DNA of 7,403 nt from an uncultured Spirochaetaceae bacterium (GCA_902772605.1 CACYBG010000240.1:1-7403); one strand, 5' to 3'. Counted from the first letter of the stretch, positions 1 to 5,333 are shown. Made by a program: numbers and translations. The notes: a model not told the origin generated them from the letters alone.

Positions 1-70
1 CAAGAATCTTCTTGGCTTCTTCAATTGCCGCTTGCTTAGCAGGCTGAAGCTTTTTTGCACGAACTGCCAT
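1..70 (-). CDS. rplJ: 50S ribosomal protein L10, N-terminal fragment
   Basis: Only the first 23 codons are inside the window (MAVRAKKLQPAKQAAIEEAK...); the rest runs off the left edge. L10 forms the base of the ribosomal stalk and anchors the L7/L12 dimers that recruit translation factors. The identification rests mainly on position directly after rplA in the rplK-rplA-rplJ order, plus a lysine/alanine-rich N-terminus typical of the family. The ATG shares its A with the TAA stop of rplA, and a strong Shine-Dalgarno (AAGGAGG) lies inside the last rplA codons, so translation is probably coupled. The sequence itself is too short for certainty. Confidence 0.85.
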   Translation of the reverse strand, partial: MAVRAKKLQPAKQAAIEEAKKIL

Positions 71-750
71 TATGCTTCCTCCTTGTAATCAATCCAAACG
101 CCAGGACCCATTGTTGAGCTGATTGAAACGGATCTTACGAATCCGCTCTTTGCATCAGCCGGCTTCTTGCGCTTAAGTTCTGCGAGGAATGTCTCTACGT
201 TTTCAACCGTATCAGACTCTGGCATTGAAACCTTTCCAACAGAAATGTGGATTACTCCACCCTTGTCAGCACGATATTCGGTGCGTCCCTTCTTGAGTTC
301 AGAAACTGCTCCGGCGATGTCGGCGGTAACCGTTCCTGTCTTTGGGTTAGGCATAAGTCCCTTGCGACCGAGCACCATACCCAGGCGTCCAACATCCTTC
401 ATCATGTCAGGTGTAGCAACTGCAACGTCAAACTCAGTCCAGCCACCCTTTACCTTGTCGATGTATTCAGTAGAACCGGCATATGTTGCACCTGCATCCA
501 AAGCTTCCTTTACGCGCTCGTCCTTACAGAATACCAAAACGCGCTTCTCACCTGTAAACTGATGAGGGAAAACCAATGTATCGCGGACTGTCTGGTTCTT
601 TTCAAGCTTAAGAGAAATTGAAAGTTCAATCGTCTCATCAAACTTTACGTAGTGAAGTTCCTTAACAAGCTTACAAGCTTCAGCAACTTCATACCTCTTA
701 GCAACATCATACTTTGCCAATGCGTTGCGGTACTGCTTTCCGTGTTTCAT
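70..750 (-). CDS. rplA: 50S ribosomal protein L1
   Basis: This 226-residue protein is close to the usual bacterial L1 length. L1 binds 23S rRNA helices 76-78, forms the mobile L1 stalk that helps release E-site tRNA, and in many bacteria represses its own operon by binding mRNA. Family signatures are the KHGK N-terminus (residues 2-5), the LGRKGLMPNPKTGTV block (127-141) and the C-terminal SSTMGPGVWID. The segment FPHQFTGEKR (61-70) replaces the more common LPHGTGK form but keeps the same position. The ATG overlaps the rplK stop by one base, with GGAGG located in the last rplK codons, which implies coupled translation. No defects are seen. Confidence 0.97.
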   Translation of the reverse strand: MKHGKQYRNALAKYDVAKRYEVAEACKLVKELHYVKFDETIELSISLKLEKNQTVRDTLVFPHQFTGEKRVLVFCKDERVKEALDAGATYAGSTEYIDKVKGGWTEFDVAVATPDMMKDVGRLGMVLGRKGLMPNPKTGTVTADIAGAVSELKKGRTEYRADKGGVIHISVGKVSMPESDTVENVETFLAELKRKKPADAKSGFVRSVSISSTMGPGVWIDYKEEA

Positions 751-1184
751 TACTGAGCCTCCACTTCTACGCCCATACTGCGTGCAGTACCAGCGATGAT
801 TTTCTTTGCAGCCTCAAGGTCATTTGCATTGAGGTCTGGAAGCTTCTGCTTTGCAATTTCCTCAAGACTCTTCTGAGACAACTTTCCTACCTTATCGCGC
901 AACGGGTTTCCAGCACCCTTCTGAATGCCGGCTGCCTTGCGGATGAGAACTGCTGCAGGAGGAGTTTTAAGAATGAATGTGAAAGACTTGTCCTGATAGA
1001 CAGTAATGACTACAGGGATGATCAGTCCCTTTTCCATCGTCTTGGTGCGATCATTGAATTCCTGTACGAATTTCGGTGCAGAAACTCCGTGAGGTCCAAG
1101 AGCAGGTCCAATTGGTGGAGCTGGTGTCGCAGCGCCGGCAGGGCACTGTAACTTGATGACAGCTGTAACCTTCTTTGTGGCCAT
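750..1184 (-). CDS. rplK: 50S ribosomal protein L11
   Basis: L11 binds the GTPase-associated centre of 23S rRNA and is needed for RelA activation and for release-factor and elongation-factor function. The 144-residue product begins MATKKVTAVIKLQ and has the proline-rich N-terminal hinge (PAGAATPAPPIGPALGPHG, residues 15-33) that lies at the thiostrepton site, plus the conserved GTARSMGVEV near the C-terminus. I start at 1184, not at the possible upstream start at 1220, because an AAGGAGAT Shine-Dalgarno sits just upstream and the family begins here. It overlaps rplA by one base. A 177-base gap with a hairpin and a candidate promoter separates it from nusG. Confidence 0.97.
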   Translation of the reverse strand: MATKKVTAVIKLQCPAGAATPAPPIGPALGPHGVSAPKFVQEFNDRTKTMEKGLIIPVVITVYQDKSFTFILKTPPAAVLIRKAAGIQKGAGNPLRDKVGKLSQKSLEEIAKQKLPDLNANDLEAAKKIIAGTARSMGVEVEAQ

Positions 1185-1271
1185 AATGTATCTCCTTATA
1201 TTGGTGTGGATAAAAAGCAAAGAACTTTTTTCCTAACGAAACGCCTATGTCCGACGGACTTACGCTTCTCC

Positions 1272-1300
1272 CATATAAAGCAAAGGATTGGCTGTGCCAA
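1272..1300 (-). promoter_or_regulatory. Candidate promoter for rplK-rplA-rplJ
   Basis: On the minus strand TTGGCA (1300-1295, 5/6 to TTGACA) is followed after exactly 17 bases by TATATG (1277-1272, 4/6). Transcription would begin near 1265, leaving a leader of about 80 bases before rplK. A 6-bp palindrome (ATTGGC-TGT-GCCAAT, 1287-1301) overlaps the -35 element, and a small hairpin GTCC-GTC-GGAC (1249-1259) lies in the predicted leader. Independent rplK promoters after nusG are known in other bacteria. The assignment here is by motif only. Confidence 0.4.
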
Positions 1301-1327
1301 TGCCTAAAACTTTCAAAAACCAAACAA

Positions 1328-1348
1328 GCCACTCCATCACGGAATGGC
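1328..1348 (-). terminator. Hairpin after nusG, possible weak terminator or attenuator
   Basis: In minus-strand RNA GCCATTCC and GGAGTGGC form an 8-bp stem with one G-U pair and a GTGAT loop, 14 bases after the nusG stop. It is followed by TTGTTTGGTTTTT, which is T-rich but interrupted. It may give partial termination between secE-nusG and the ribosomal protein genes, or be part of a regulatory leader. The G-U pair becomes an A-C mismatch in the opposite strand, which favours function in the minus-strand transcript. Confidence 0.4.
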
Positions 1349-1361
1349 CCTCATATGTGAA

Positions 1362-1931
1362 TTAAATCTTAGAAACCTGCGTGCATTCAAGCTCAACTGG
1401 AGTTGCACGACCGAAAATCTGAACCGTAACCTTAAGCTTGGTCATGTCGCTGCTGATTTCCTCAATGACGGCATCGAACGTTGAGAAAGGTCCCTCGGTA
1501 ATCTTAACGTGCTCACCGACTTCAAACGACCTTTTAACCTTTGATTTCTTTTCGCTCTTGAGATCGCCTGAAACCTGGAAAACCCTCTTCACCTCTTCGG
1601 TTGATATGGGCCTTGGACGCTCTGAAACTCCAAGGAAACCGTTTACTCCCTGAATTCTCTTGATTGCGTTGCAAGTCACCTTCCAGCCAAGTTCCGGAAG
1701 ATCCATCTCAACCATTACGTAACCGGGGAGAACCTTTGCCTTCCTTTCAACAAGGGTAGTCTTTCCAGTCTTTTCGTTTTTCCTTTCCACGAGAACCGTT
1801 TCCATGGGAACCCTTACATCAGTAAGGACATTGGAATCCAATTCACCGTTTGCAAGAAGACGCTTGAGAGTATTTTCGATTTTCTGTTCGTAACCTGTAA
1901 AAACCTGAAGGATATACCAACTCTTTGACAT
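1362..1931 (-). CDS. nusG: Transcription termination/antitermination factor NusG
   Basis: NusG binds RNA polymerase through its N-terminal NGN domain and links it to Rho or to ribosomal protein S10 through its C-terminal KOW domain. The 189-residue protein begins MSKSWYILQVFTGYEQKIE, typical of the NGN domain, has LPGYVMVEMDL at 68-78, and ends in a KOW domain (FEVGEHVKITEGPF from 136). Length is normal. The start is supported by family alignment and by AAGG about eight bases upstream. It lies 47 bases after secE and is probably cotranscribed with it. No anomaly is seen. It is distinct from the small NusG-domain-II protein at 4536-4907. Confidence 0.97.
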   Translation of the reverse strand: MSKSWYILQVFTGYEQKIENTLKRLLANGELDSNVLTDVRVPMETVLVERKNEKTGKTTLVERKAKVLPGYVMVEMDLPELGWKVTCNAIKRIQGVNGFLGVSERPRPISTEEVKRVFQVSGDLKSEKKSKVKRSFEVGEHVKITEGPFSTFDAVIEEISSDMTKLKVTVQIFGRATPVELECTQVSKI

Positions 1932-1978
1932 GAATACTACCTTATCCTCTAATCAATAACAAAAACGAACATTCAAGC

Positions 1979-2179
1979 CTAGTTGGTCAAGAATTTACCT
2001 GTAAACACATAACTGTAGCCACCCATAAGAAGGAAGTCCAATGCACCCAAAATCAAAGCAAGAACAACAATGGAAACAATGACGACCCTTACAGAGGACA
2101 ACACTTCACTCATTGAAGGCCAAGAAACTTTTTTGAGCTCAGCAACACATTCTTTGCAAAACCGGAAAATCTTCTTCAT
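1979..2179 (-). CDS. secE: Preprotein translocase subunit SecE
   Basis: SecE is the essential small clamp of the SecYEG protein-export channel in the inner membrane. The 66-residue product has the amphipathic N-terminal helix with the signature ELKKVSWPS (14-22) and one membrane span (about 28-54, VRVVIVSIVVLALILGALDF). This is the short one-span form common outside the enterics. I choose the ATG at 2179 over the GTG directly upstream at 2182 because AGAGGA lies five bases before the ATG but only two before the GTG. The gene sits between tRNA-Trp and nusG, the conserved arrangement. Confidence 0.95.
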   Translation of the reverse strand: MKKIFRFCKECVAELKKVSWPSMSEVLSSVRVVIVSIVVLALILGALDFLLMGGYSYVFTGKFLTN

Positions 2180-2279
2180 CACTATCCTCTTTTTGATTTA
2201 CACTTGGGATTCATGCACTGAAATCGTACACAACAGATGCTCTCATTACACACACAGATAAAGCATTCTAAAAAAAAGA

Positions 2280-2352
2280 CAGGCCAGGCAGGACTCGAAC
2301 CCGCGACAACCGGTTTTGGAGACCGGGACTCTACCAGCTGAGCTACTGACCT
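2280..2352 (-). tRNA. tRNA-Trp(CCA)
   Basis: The 73-base cloverleaf is complete: acceptor AGGTCAG/CTGGCCT with one G-U pair, D arm GCTC/GAGT, anticodon stem CCGGT/ACCGG with loop CTCCAAA (anticodon CCA), and T arm GCGGG-TTCGAGT-CCTGC. The discriminator base is G73, a known identity element of bacterial tRNA-Trp, and this sets the 3' end at 2280. CCA is not encoded. Two bases later there is a run of seven T's (2277-2271), which might cause partial termination before secE. It is probably made by processing a transcript shared with tRNA-Thr and rpmG. Confidence 0.96.
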
Positions 2353-2413
2353 ATATTCCAGCTATCAAATGAAAGCCGGTCATTCCGATAACTCGGAAAA
2401 TCATTAACTCAAA

Positions 2414-2590
2414 TTATTTTGCCTTTGTCTCTTTGTGCAAAGTTGACTTGCGGCAGAACGGGCAGTACTTGTTCTTCTCAAGTTTACCTGTAATATTTTT
2501 ACGATTCTTATAAGTTGTATAATTTTTTCTCTTGCAATCCCCACACTGCAGGGCGATGATTTCTACTGCAGACTTTTTCTTGCTTGCCAT
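2414..2590 (-). CDS. rpmG: 50S ribosomal protein L33, zinc-binding form
   Basis: A 58-residue protein begins MASKKKSAVEIIALQCGDC. L33 is a small large-subunit protein near the E site. Two CxxC pairs (C16/C19 and C43/C46) form a zinc ribbon, so this is the C+ type rather than the zinc-independent form used in zinc limitation. The context YTTYKNRKNITGKLEKNKYCPFC is typical of the family. AGGAG seven bases upstream supports the ATG at 2590. It sits between tRNA-Thr and tRNA-Trp, a gene order conserved in many bacteria, and presumably shares the promoter at 2756-2784. Confidence 0.95.
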   Translation of the reverse strand: MASKKKSAVEIIALQCGDCKRKNYTTYKNRKNITGKLEKNKYCPFCRKSTLHKETKAK

Positions 2591-2642
2591 GACTTGCTCC
2601 TATTCAAATACTAGCTTCAACTTCACTTTTATAAAGCTAAAA

Positions 2643-2715
2643 AGCTCCCGAGCGGAATCGGACCGCTGACCTCATCGTTACCAACGATGTGCTCTACCGA
2701 CTGAGCTACAAGAGC
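2643..2715 (-). tRNA. tRNA-Thr(GGT)
   Basis: The 73-base cloverleaf has acceptor GCTCTTG/CGGGAGC (two G-U pairs), D arm GCTC/GAGC with GG in the loop, anticodon stem CATCG/CGATG with loop TTGGTAA (anticodon GGT, Thr), and T arm AGCGG/CCGCT. CCA is not encoded. The T loop reads TCCGATT, so the nearly universal T55 (pseudouridine) is C (base 2661 on the plus strand). All stems are intact. It is the first gene after the strong promoter at 2756-2784, with a leader of about 34 bases. Confidence 0.94.
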
Positions 2716-2755
2716 GTACCATAAAAACACCTCGCCACTGCGCATGTGTTCCAAC

Positions 2756-2784
2756 ACTATACCCAAATCAGCAAACCTTGTCAA
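2756..2784 (-). promoter_or_regulatory. Near-consensus sigma70 promoter of the tRNA-Thr/rpmG/tRNA-Trp/secE cluster
   Basis: On the minus strand a perfect TTGACA (2784-2779) is followed after 17 bases by TATAGT (2761-2756), so the start should lie near 2749. The roughly 40 bases upstream of the -35 element (2785-2830) are strongly A/T-rich with repeated AAATT tracts, resembling the UP element of stable-RNA promoters. The expected leader to the tRNA 5' end is about 34 bases. This is the strongest promoter match in the window, fitting its tRNA and ribosomal protein genes. Confidence 0.85.
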
Positions 2785-2924
2785 TAAACGAAAGTCGAAT
2801 TTTTTAGAATTTACGAAATTTATTTTTCAAGGCCATTCACCGCTTATACAATCTGGGATATATTATGGAAGAAAAGGATGCATCAGTTCAGGCAAAACCG
2901 GAGTAACAGCTTTGATAACGGTTT
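2785..2924. other. AT-rich intergenic stretch without a recognised gene
   Basis: Between the candidate small RNA terminator and the tRNA-Thr promoter I see no supported gene. The half next to the promoter is A/T-rich and may serve as an UP element. A 13-codon plus-strand ORF (2865-2906) has only a weak GGGA upstream and no promoter. Confidence 0.5.
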
Positions 2925-2971
2925 AAAACTAAACAAGGGACCCAAACGGTAACACCATCCGGGCCCCTTGT
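2925..2971 (-). terminator. Intrinsic terminator downstream of radA and of the candidate RNA
   Basis: In minus-strand RNA ACAAGGGGCCC pairs with GGGTCCCTTGT over 11 bp including one G-U pair, with a 17-base loop that itself contains GGT-GTT-ACC. The stem ends in TTGT and continues TTAGTTTT, an interrupted U-tract. The G-U pair becomes an A-C mismatch in plus-strand RNA and no T-tract follows there, so the orientation is minus. It would stop both radA read-through and the RNA started at about 3021. Confidence 0.7.
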
Positions 2972-3021
2972 CGTCCGTTTTCACGGACATCGGAGAGAGT
3001 TTATCAGCTTATTTACAAGCT
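2925..3021 (-). ncRNA. Candidate small structured RNA downstream of radA
   Basis: A predicted transcript of about 97 bases starts about seven bases after a near-consensus -10 box (3028-3033) and ends at a terminator. It would fold into three consecutive hairpins: AGCTT/AAGCT (3021-3017 with 3010-3006, six-base loop), GTCCGT/ACGGAC capped by a GAAA tetraloop (2988-2973), and an 11-bp terminator stem (2971-2961 with 2943-2933). I do not recognise it as a known RNA family. It contains an overlapping 35-codon reading frame from an ATG at about 2990, without a Shine-Dalgarno, so coding is unlikely. It could instead be an attenuated leader for the downstream tRNA/ribosomal cluster. Confidence 0.45.
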
Positions 3022-3027
3022 ACATAT

Positions 3028-3056
3028 TTTATACACCCACACACAAAAAATGTCAA
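3028..3056 (-). promoter_or_regulatory. Near-consensus sigma70 promoter just after radA
   Basis: On the minus strand a perfect TTGACA (3056-3051) is followed after exactly 17 bases by TATAAA (3033-3028, 5/6), only 21 bases after the radA stop codon. No protein gene follows for over 400 bases, and a terminator lies about 50 bases after the predicted start. Its likely product is therefore a short RNA. Confidence 0.65.
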
Positions 3057-3077
3057 CGCTTCAAGTCGGATTTATCA

Positions 3078-4439
3078 TCACTTCTTTATGAAAAGTTTTT
3101 CCAGAAGCTCTTTCAGCGACTCAACCGACTCGCCCGTGTTTTCAAATTTAGGACCGATGAAACGCAGGTAGGAAAGCTCCTTTCCCGTTTTAATGCGCTG
3201 CTTCAATTTGGTTACGGGACGGATTTCACCCGCAAGACTCAATTCACCGACTATCAGGGTCTTTTCCGGGAGAGGAACATCGGTTCTTGCAGAATACAAA
3301 GCCGCAGCCAACGCAGCATCAATCGCACTTTCGGTAAGCCTCACGCCCCCTGCAACGTTAATGTAAAGGTCCTGGTCGGAAAATTTTATGCCGCCCCTTT
3401 TTTCGAGCACAGCCGCAACCCTGCTGACCCTTGCAGAATCAATCTTGTCCGAATAAACGCGGTTTACGGATGATTTTGACGGAACGGTCAACGCCTGTAT
3501 CTCGACGACAAAAACCCGGCTCCCTTCAAAAACCGGAACGCAGGCAACACCAGCCGGAGTCTGCCCCTGACGACGAGTAATGAAAAGGGCACTCGGATCG
3601 GAAATGCACTTCAATCCATCCGCTTCCATGGTAAAAATTCCGAGTTCATCAACCGAACCGAACCGATTTTTCTGGGCTCGCAGGAAACGGACTTCATCAT
3701 TGCTGCGCTCAAACGAAAGCACGGTATCGACCATGTGTTCAAGGCTCTTCGGCCCCGCAATCGTACCGTCCTTCGTAACATGGCAGGTCATGAACAAAAC
3801 AGAGTCACGCTCCTTGACCCATGAAATCAGTTCGTTGGCACAGTATTTAAGCTGATTTACCGTCCCCGGAATCATCCCGGCCTCAACCGAATAAACGGTC
3901 TGAATCGAATCGATTATGACCAGAACCGGAGAAAGCGAATCCAGAGCGTCAAGTATGTCCTCCAGTCGAAGGGTACACAGGATTTCAATGCGGTCAACGT
4001 CCAGTCCAAGTCTTACCGCACGCCCCTTCACCTGAGACGCAGATTCCTCGCCGGAAACGTAAAGCACCCTTCCACCAGACTGATTCGCCATCACCTTTGC
4101 CGCACACTGAATCAGCAGGGTCGATTTTCCGATTCCCGGTTCTCCGCCGACAAGGACTGCAGAACGTTTTGTCGCTCCACCCCCGAGCACCCTGTCGAAT
4201 TCCTGGTTTCCCGTAGAAATCCTGTCCTCATCCTGAACGGCAATCTTCGACATGGGAACGGGACGAACCTTTGCAACCGTTCCATCGGGCTTTTTCTGGA
4301 ATCCCGCCGAATTCGGATCGACAATGCATTCTTCCATCGTATTCCACGAACCGCACTCCGGACATCGGCCCAACCAACCGGGCTGGGTATACGAACACTC
4401 CGAACACTTATAGACTATGGAGCCTTTCTTTTTCGCCAT
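3078..4439 (-). CDS. radA: DNA repair protein RadA (Sms)
   Basis: RadA is a RecA-like DnaB-type ATPase/helicase that drives branch migration in recombinational repair. The 453-residue protein has all its parts: an N-terminal zinc finger (C12xxC15, C26xxC29), Walker A GEPGIGKST (99-107), Walker B VLVIIDS (172-178), the RadA-specific KNRFG motif (257-261), and a Lon-protease-like C-terminal domain with NVAGGVRLTES (361-371) and GELSLAGEIRPV (398-409). The usual GHVTK motif reads CHVTKDG (219-225), a mild departure. The start at 4439 is supported by GAGGA seven bases upstream and by the MAKKK...YKCSEC family start, rather than the longer frame from 4499. It follows the NusG-II gene by 96 bases and is probably cotranscribed. 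Confidence 0.97.
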   Translation of the reverse strand: MAKKKGSIVYKCSECSYTQPGWLGRCPECGSWNTMEECIVDPNSAGFQKKPDGTVAKVRPVPMSKIAVQDEDRISTGNQEFDRVLGGGATKRSAVLVGGEPGIGKSTLLIQCAAKVMANQSGGRVLYVSGEESASQVKGRAVRLGLDVDRIEILCTLRLEDILDALDSLSPVLVIIDSIQTVYSVEAGMIPGTVNQLKYCANELISWVKERDSVLFMTCHVTKDGTIAGPKSLEHMVDTVLSFERSNDEVRFLRAQKNRFGSVDELGIFTMEADGLKCISDPSALFITRRQGQTPAGVACVPVFEGSRVFVVEIQALTVPSKSSVNRVYSDKIDSARVSRVAAVLEKRGGIKFSDQDLYINVAGGVRLTESAIDAALAAALYSARTDVPLPEKTLIVGELSLAGEIRPVTKLKQRIKTGKELSYLRFIGPKFENTGESVESLKELLEKLFIKK

Positions 4440-4519
4440 ATAAAAATCCTCAACAACAAGGGCATTCCTAAAAACCGAAATTTCCAGAGATTCCCGCAAT
4501 TTTCACTGCAAGTTTCCAT

Positions 4520-4541
4520 ACGAATCAAAAACGAATCAAAA
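4520..4541. repeat. Perfect tandem duplication of 11 bases at a gene end
   Basis: ACGAATCAAAA occurs twice in direct tandem (4520-4530 and 4531-4541). On the minus strand the first copy read contains the stop codon of the NusG-II gene. It is probably a replication-slippage duplication with no coding effect. Confidence 0.85.
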
Positions 4542-4907
4542 CGCAACGGCATCAACTTCATCGTCGTCGGATTCAATCCTGATGAAAACATCGTTTGGAA
4601 GACAGGCAGCCCAAGACCCGGGCTCAAAAAGGACGCCGCACTGCACGCAGGTTTTGTTCGGACACGGGGAATCTTCAAAACGCGCCCCTCCATCCTCAAC
4701 CGTCACAATCGACACGCCCAAAAGCCCCTTGATTTCATAGCGGCCGTCACGGTCCAGGGGAAAAACATATTCATCGCCACAGGAATACACGGTAAGCCTG
4801 CGATTTTCCCCCGCCCCGCTTTTCATCATTAAAAAGGAAAAGATTATGGCCGCAGCAAACAGAACCGCCGCCGCGACATCACCAAAACGTACTTTATTAA
4901 CGGCCAC
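4536..4907 (-). CDS. Membrane-anchored NusG domain II (DUF1312-type) protein
   Basis: The 123-residue protein has one N-terminal hydrophobic segment (about 11-28, VAAAVLFAAAIIFSFLMM) and an extracytoplasmic domain with the NusG_II family signature CPNKTCVQCG...CLPNDVFIRIE (C82, C87, C90, C102). Function is unknown; relatives are often near redox or transport genes. It is not a transcription factor despite the name. The start is GTG at 4907: an in-frame TGA lies two codons upstream, so no longer start exists, and later starts would remove the membrane segment. No Shine-Dalgarno is visible. The C-terminus is acidic (SDDDEVDA). It is 96 bases upstream of radA on the same strand. Confidence 0.85.
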   Translation of the reverse strand: MAVNKVRFGDVAAAVLFAAAIIFSFLMMKSGAGENRRLTVYSCGDEYVFPLDRDGRYEIKGLLGVSIVTVEDGGARFEDSPCPNKTCVQCGVLFEPGSWAACLPNDVFIRIESDDDEVDAVAF

Positions 4908-4913
4908 GTTTCA

Positions 4914-4942
4914 AAGTTATGCATTTTGCCACAAAAAGTCAA
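4914..4942 (-). promoter_or_regulatory. Possible promoter of the NusG-II gene, giving a leaderless mRNA
   Basis: On the minus strand TTGACT (4942-4937, 5/6) is followed after 17 bases by TAACTT (4919-4914, 3/6, weak). The predicted start falls at about 4907, on the GTG start codon itself. This would agree with the absence of a Shine-Dalgarno. The -10 match is poor, so this is tentative. Confidence 0.3.
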
Positions 4943-4966
4943 ACGAATCAGCTTGAACGACAGGTC

Positions 4967-4998
4967 TTCCGCATGAAAATAAGATTATTTATGCGGAA
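4967..4998 (-). repeat. Hairpin in the upstream region of the NusG-II gene
   Basis: TTCCGCAT (4967-4974) and ATGCGGAA (4991-4998) are perfect 8-bp inverted repeats. Inside them AAATA/TATTT can extend the stem by five more pairs after a two-base bulge, closed by a four-base loop. The structure is nearly equivalent on both strands, so orientation is uncertain. No T-tract follows on either side. A third TTCCGCA copy occurs at 5117-5123. Confidence 0.6.
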
Positions 4999-5013
4999 CG
5001 GAATCTGGTTAGT

Positions 5014-5096
5014 AAAAAAGTCGAGTCCAACAAACTTAGTTTATAACAGACTACCAGCGTGCGTCCGCCTGTCGCTCCAAAAGTATCAGACTCGAC
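5014..5096 (-). terminator. Large stem-loop with six-T tail, minus orientation
   Basis: GTCGAGTC (5096-5089 on the minus strand) pairs perfectly with GACTCGAC (5027-5020) and is followed at once by TTTTTT (5019-5014), the layout of an intrinsic terminator. The 61 enclosed bases are not a simple loop: they contain AGCG/CGCT and AAAC/GTTT inner pairings and a GC-rich core. It may end a short minus-strand RNA or act as a leader attenuator upstream of the NusG-II gene. I found no convincing minus-strand promoter upstream of it. Confidence 0.45.
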
Positions 5097-5248
5097 ACGT
5101 TAAACAAAAGATGCAGTTCCGCACATCTGCTGAGCCCTGATTTTTTTTGTTTGGAGGAGACCGATTTACATAAAAAAAAGGAAATACCCGTTTACGTTAT
5201 TTTTATAACACAAATCAAATAAATTTCGTTTAAATTCATCAAAATCCT

Positions 5249-5277
5249 TTGACTATTTTTTTCATTACCGATAAAAT
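5249..5277 (+). promoter_or_regulatory. Sigma70-type promoter of rex
   Basis: TTGACT (5249-5254, 5/6) and TAAAAT (5272-5277, 5/6) are separated by 17 bases, with A/T-rich flanks. The start should lie near 5284, giving a leader of about 50 bases to the ATG at 5334 with the Rex-like operator inside it. Confidence 0.75.
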
Positions 5278-5299
5278 AAAAACGTAATGTGAATAAATC

Positions 5300-5317
5300 C
5301 TGTGATTTAATTCACAG
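5300..5317 (+). promoter_or_regulatory. Rex-type operator in the rex leader
   Basis: CTGTGATTTAATTCACAG has perfect 6-bp arms (CTGTGA/TCACAG) around a TTAA-containing centre. It matches the known Rex-site layout TTGTGAAnnnnTTCACAA in arm sequence and spacing, with the outer T/A replaced. It lies about 16-33 bases after the predicted transcription start, where bound repressor would block elongation or initiation. Autoregulation of rex at such sites is established in Gram-positive bacteria. Confidence 0.7.
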
Positions 5318-5333
5318 ACAGGGACTTGCACAA

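Larger units (their letters stand above)
4908..5333. other. Divergent intergenic region between the NusG-II gene and rex
   Basis: This 426-base stretch has no supported protein gene. A 73-codon plus-strand frame (4919-5140) lacks a Shine-Dalgarno and crosses the hairpins, so I treat it as chance. The region contains two hairpin structures (4967-4998 and 5014-5096), an eight-T run (5141-5148), an orphan GGAGGAG (5153-5159), a small inverted repeat GTTAT-TTTT-ATAAC (5196-5209), and the rex promoter and operator. Confidence 0.7.

Noticed and set aside
2070..2261. 63-codon plus-strand frame opposite secE.
   Set aside because: Antisense shadow of secE with no family signal.
2865..2906. 13-codon plus-strand frame starting MEEKDAS.
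   Set aside because: Very short, with only a weak GGGA upstream and no convincing promoter.
2925..3000. T-box riboswitch: GGATGGTGTTACCG followed by GGGTCCC resembles a T-box antiterminator and terminator.
   Set aside because: The T-box core has extra bases and lacks the consensus, and the predicted leader is too short to hold a specifier loop.
5020..5110. Integron attC-like site: RYYYAAC (GTCCAAC, 5025-5031) and GTTRRRY (GTTAAAC at about 5099-5105) flank a structured stretch.
   Set aside because: The two core motifs are not well complementary, they are offset from the real 8-bp stem, and there is no integrase or cassette-like gene nearby.
4919..5140. 73-codon plus-strand reading frame in the divergent gap.
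   Set aside because: There is no Shine-Dalgarno or promoter, no family resemblance, and it runs through the inverted repeats.
5289..5333. Upstream GTG start for rex, adding 15 residues.
   Set aside because: No Shine-Dalgarno, almost at the predicted transcription start, and it would put the operator inside the coding region; the family start is at 5334.
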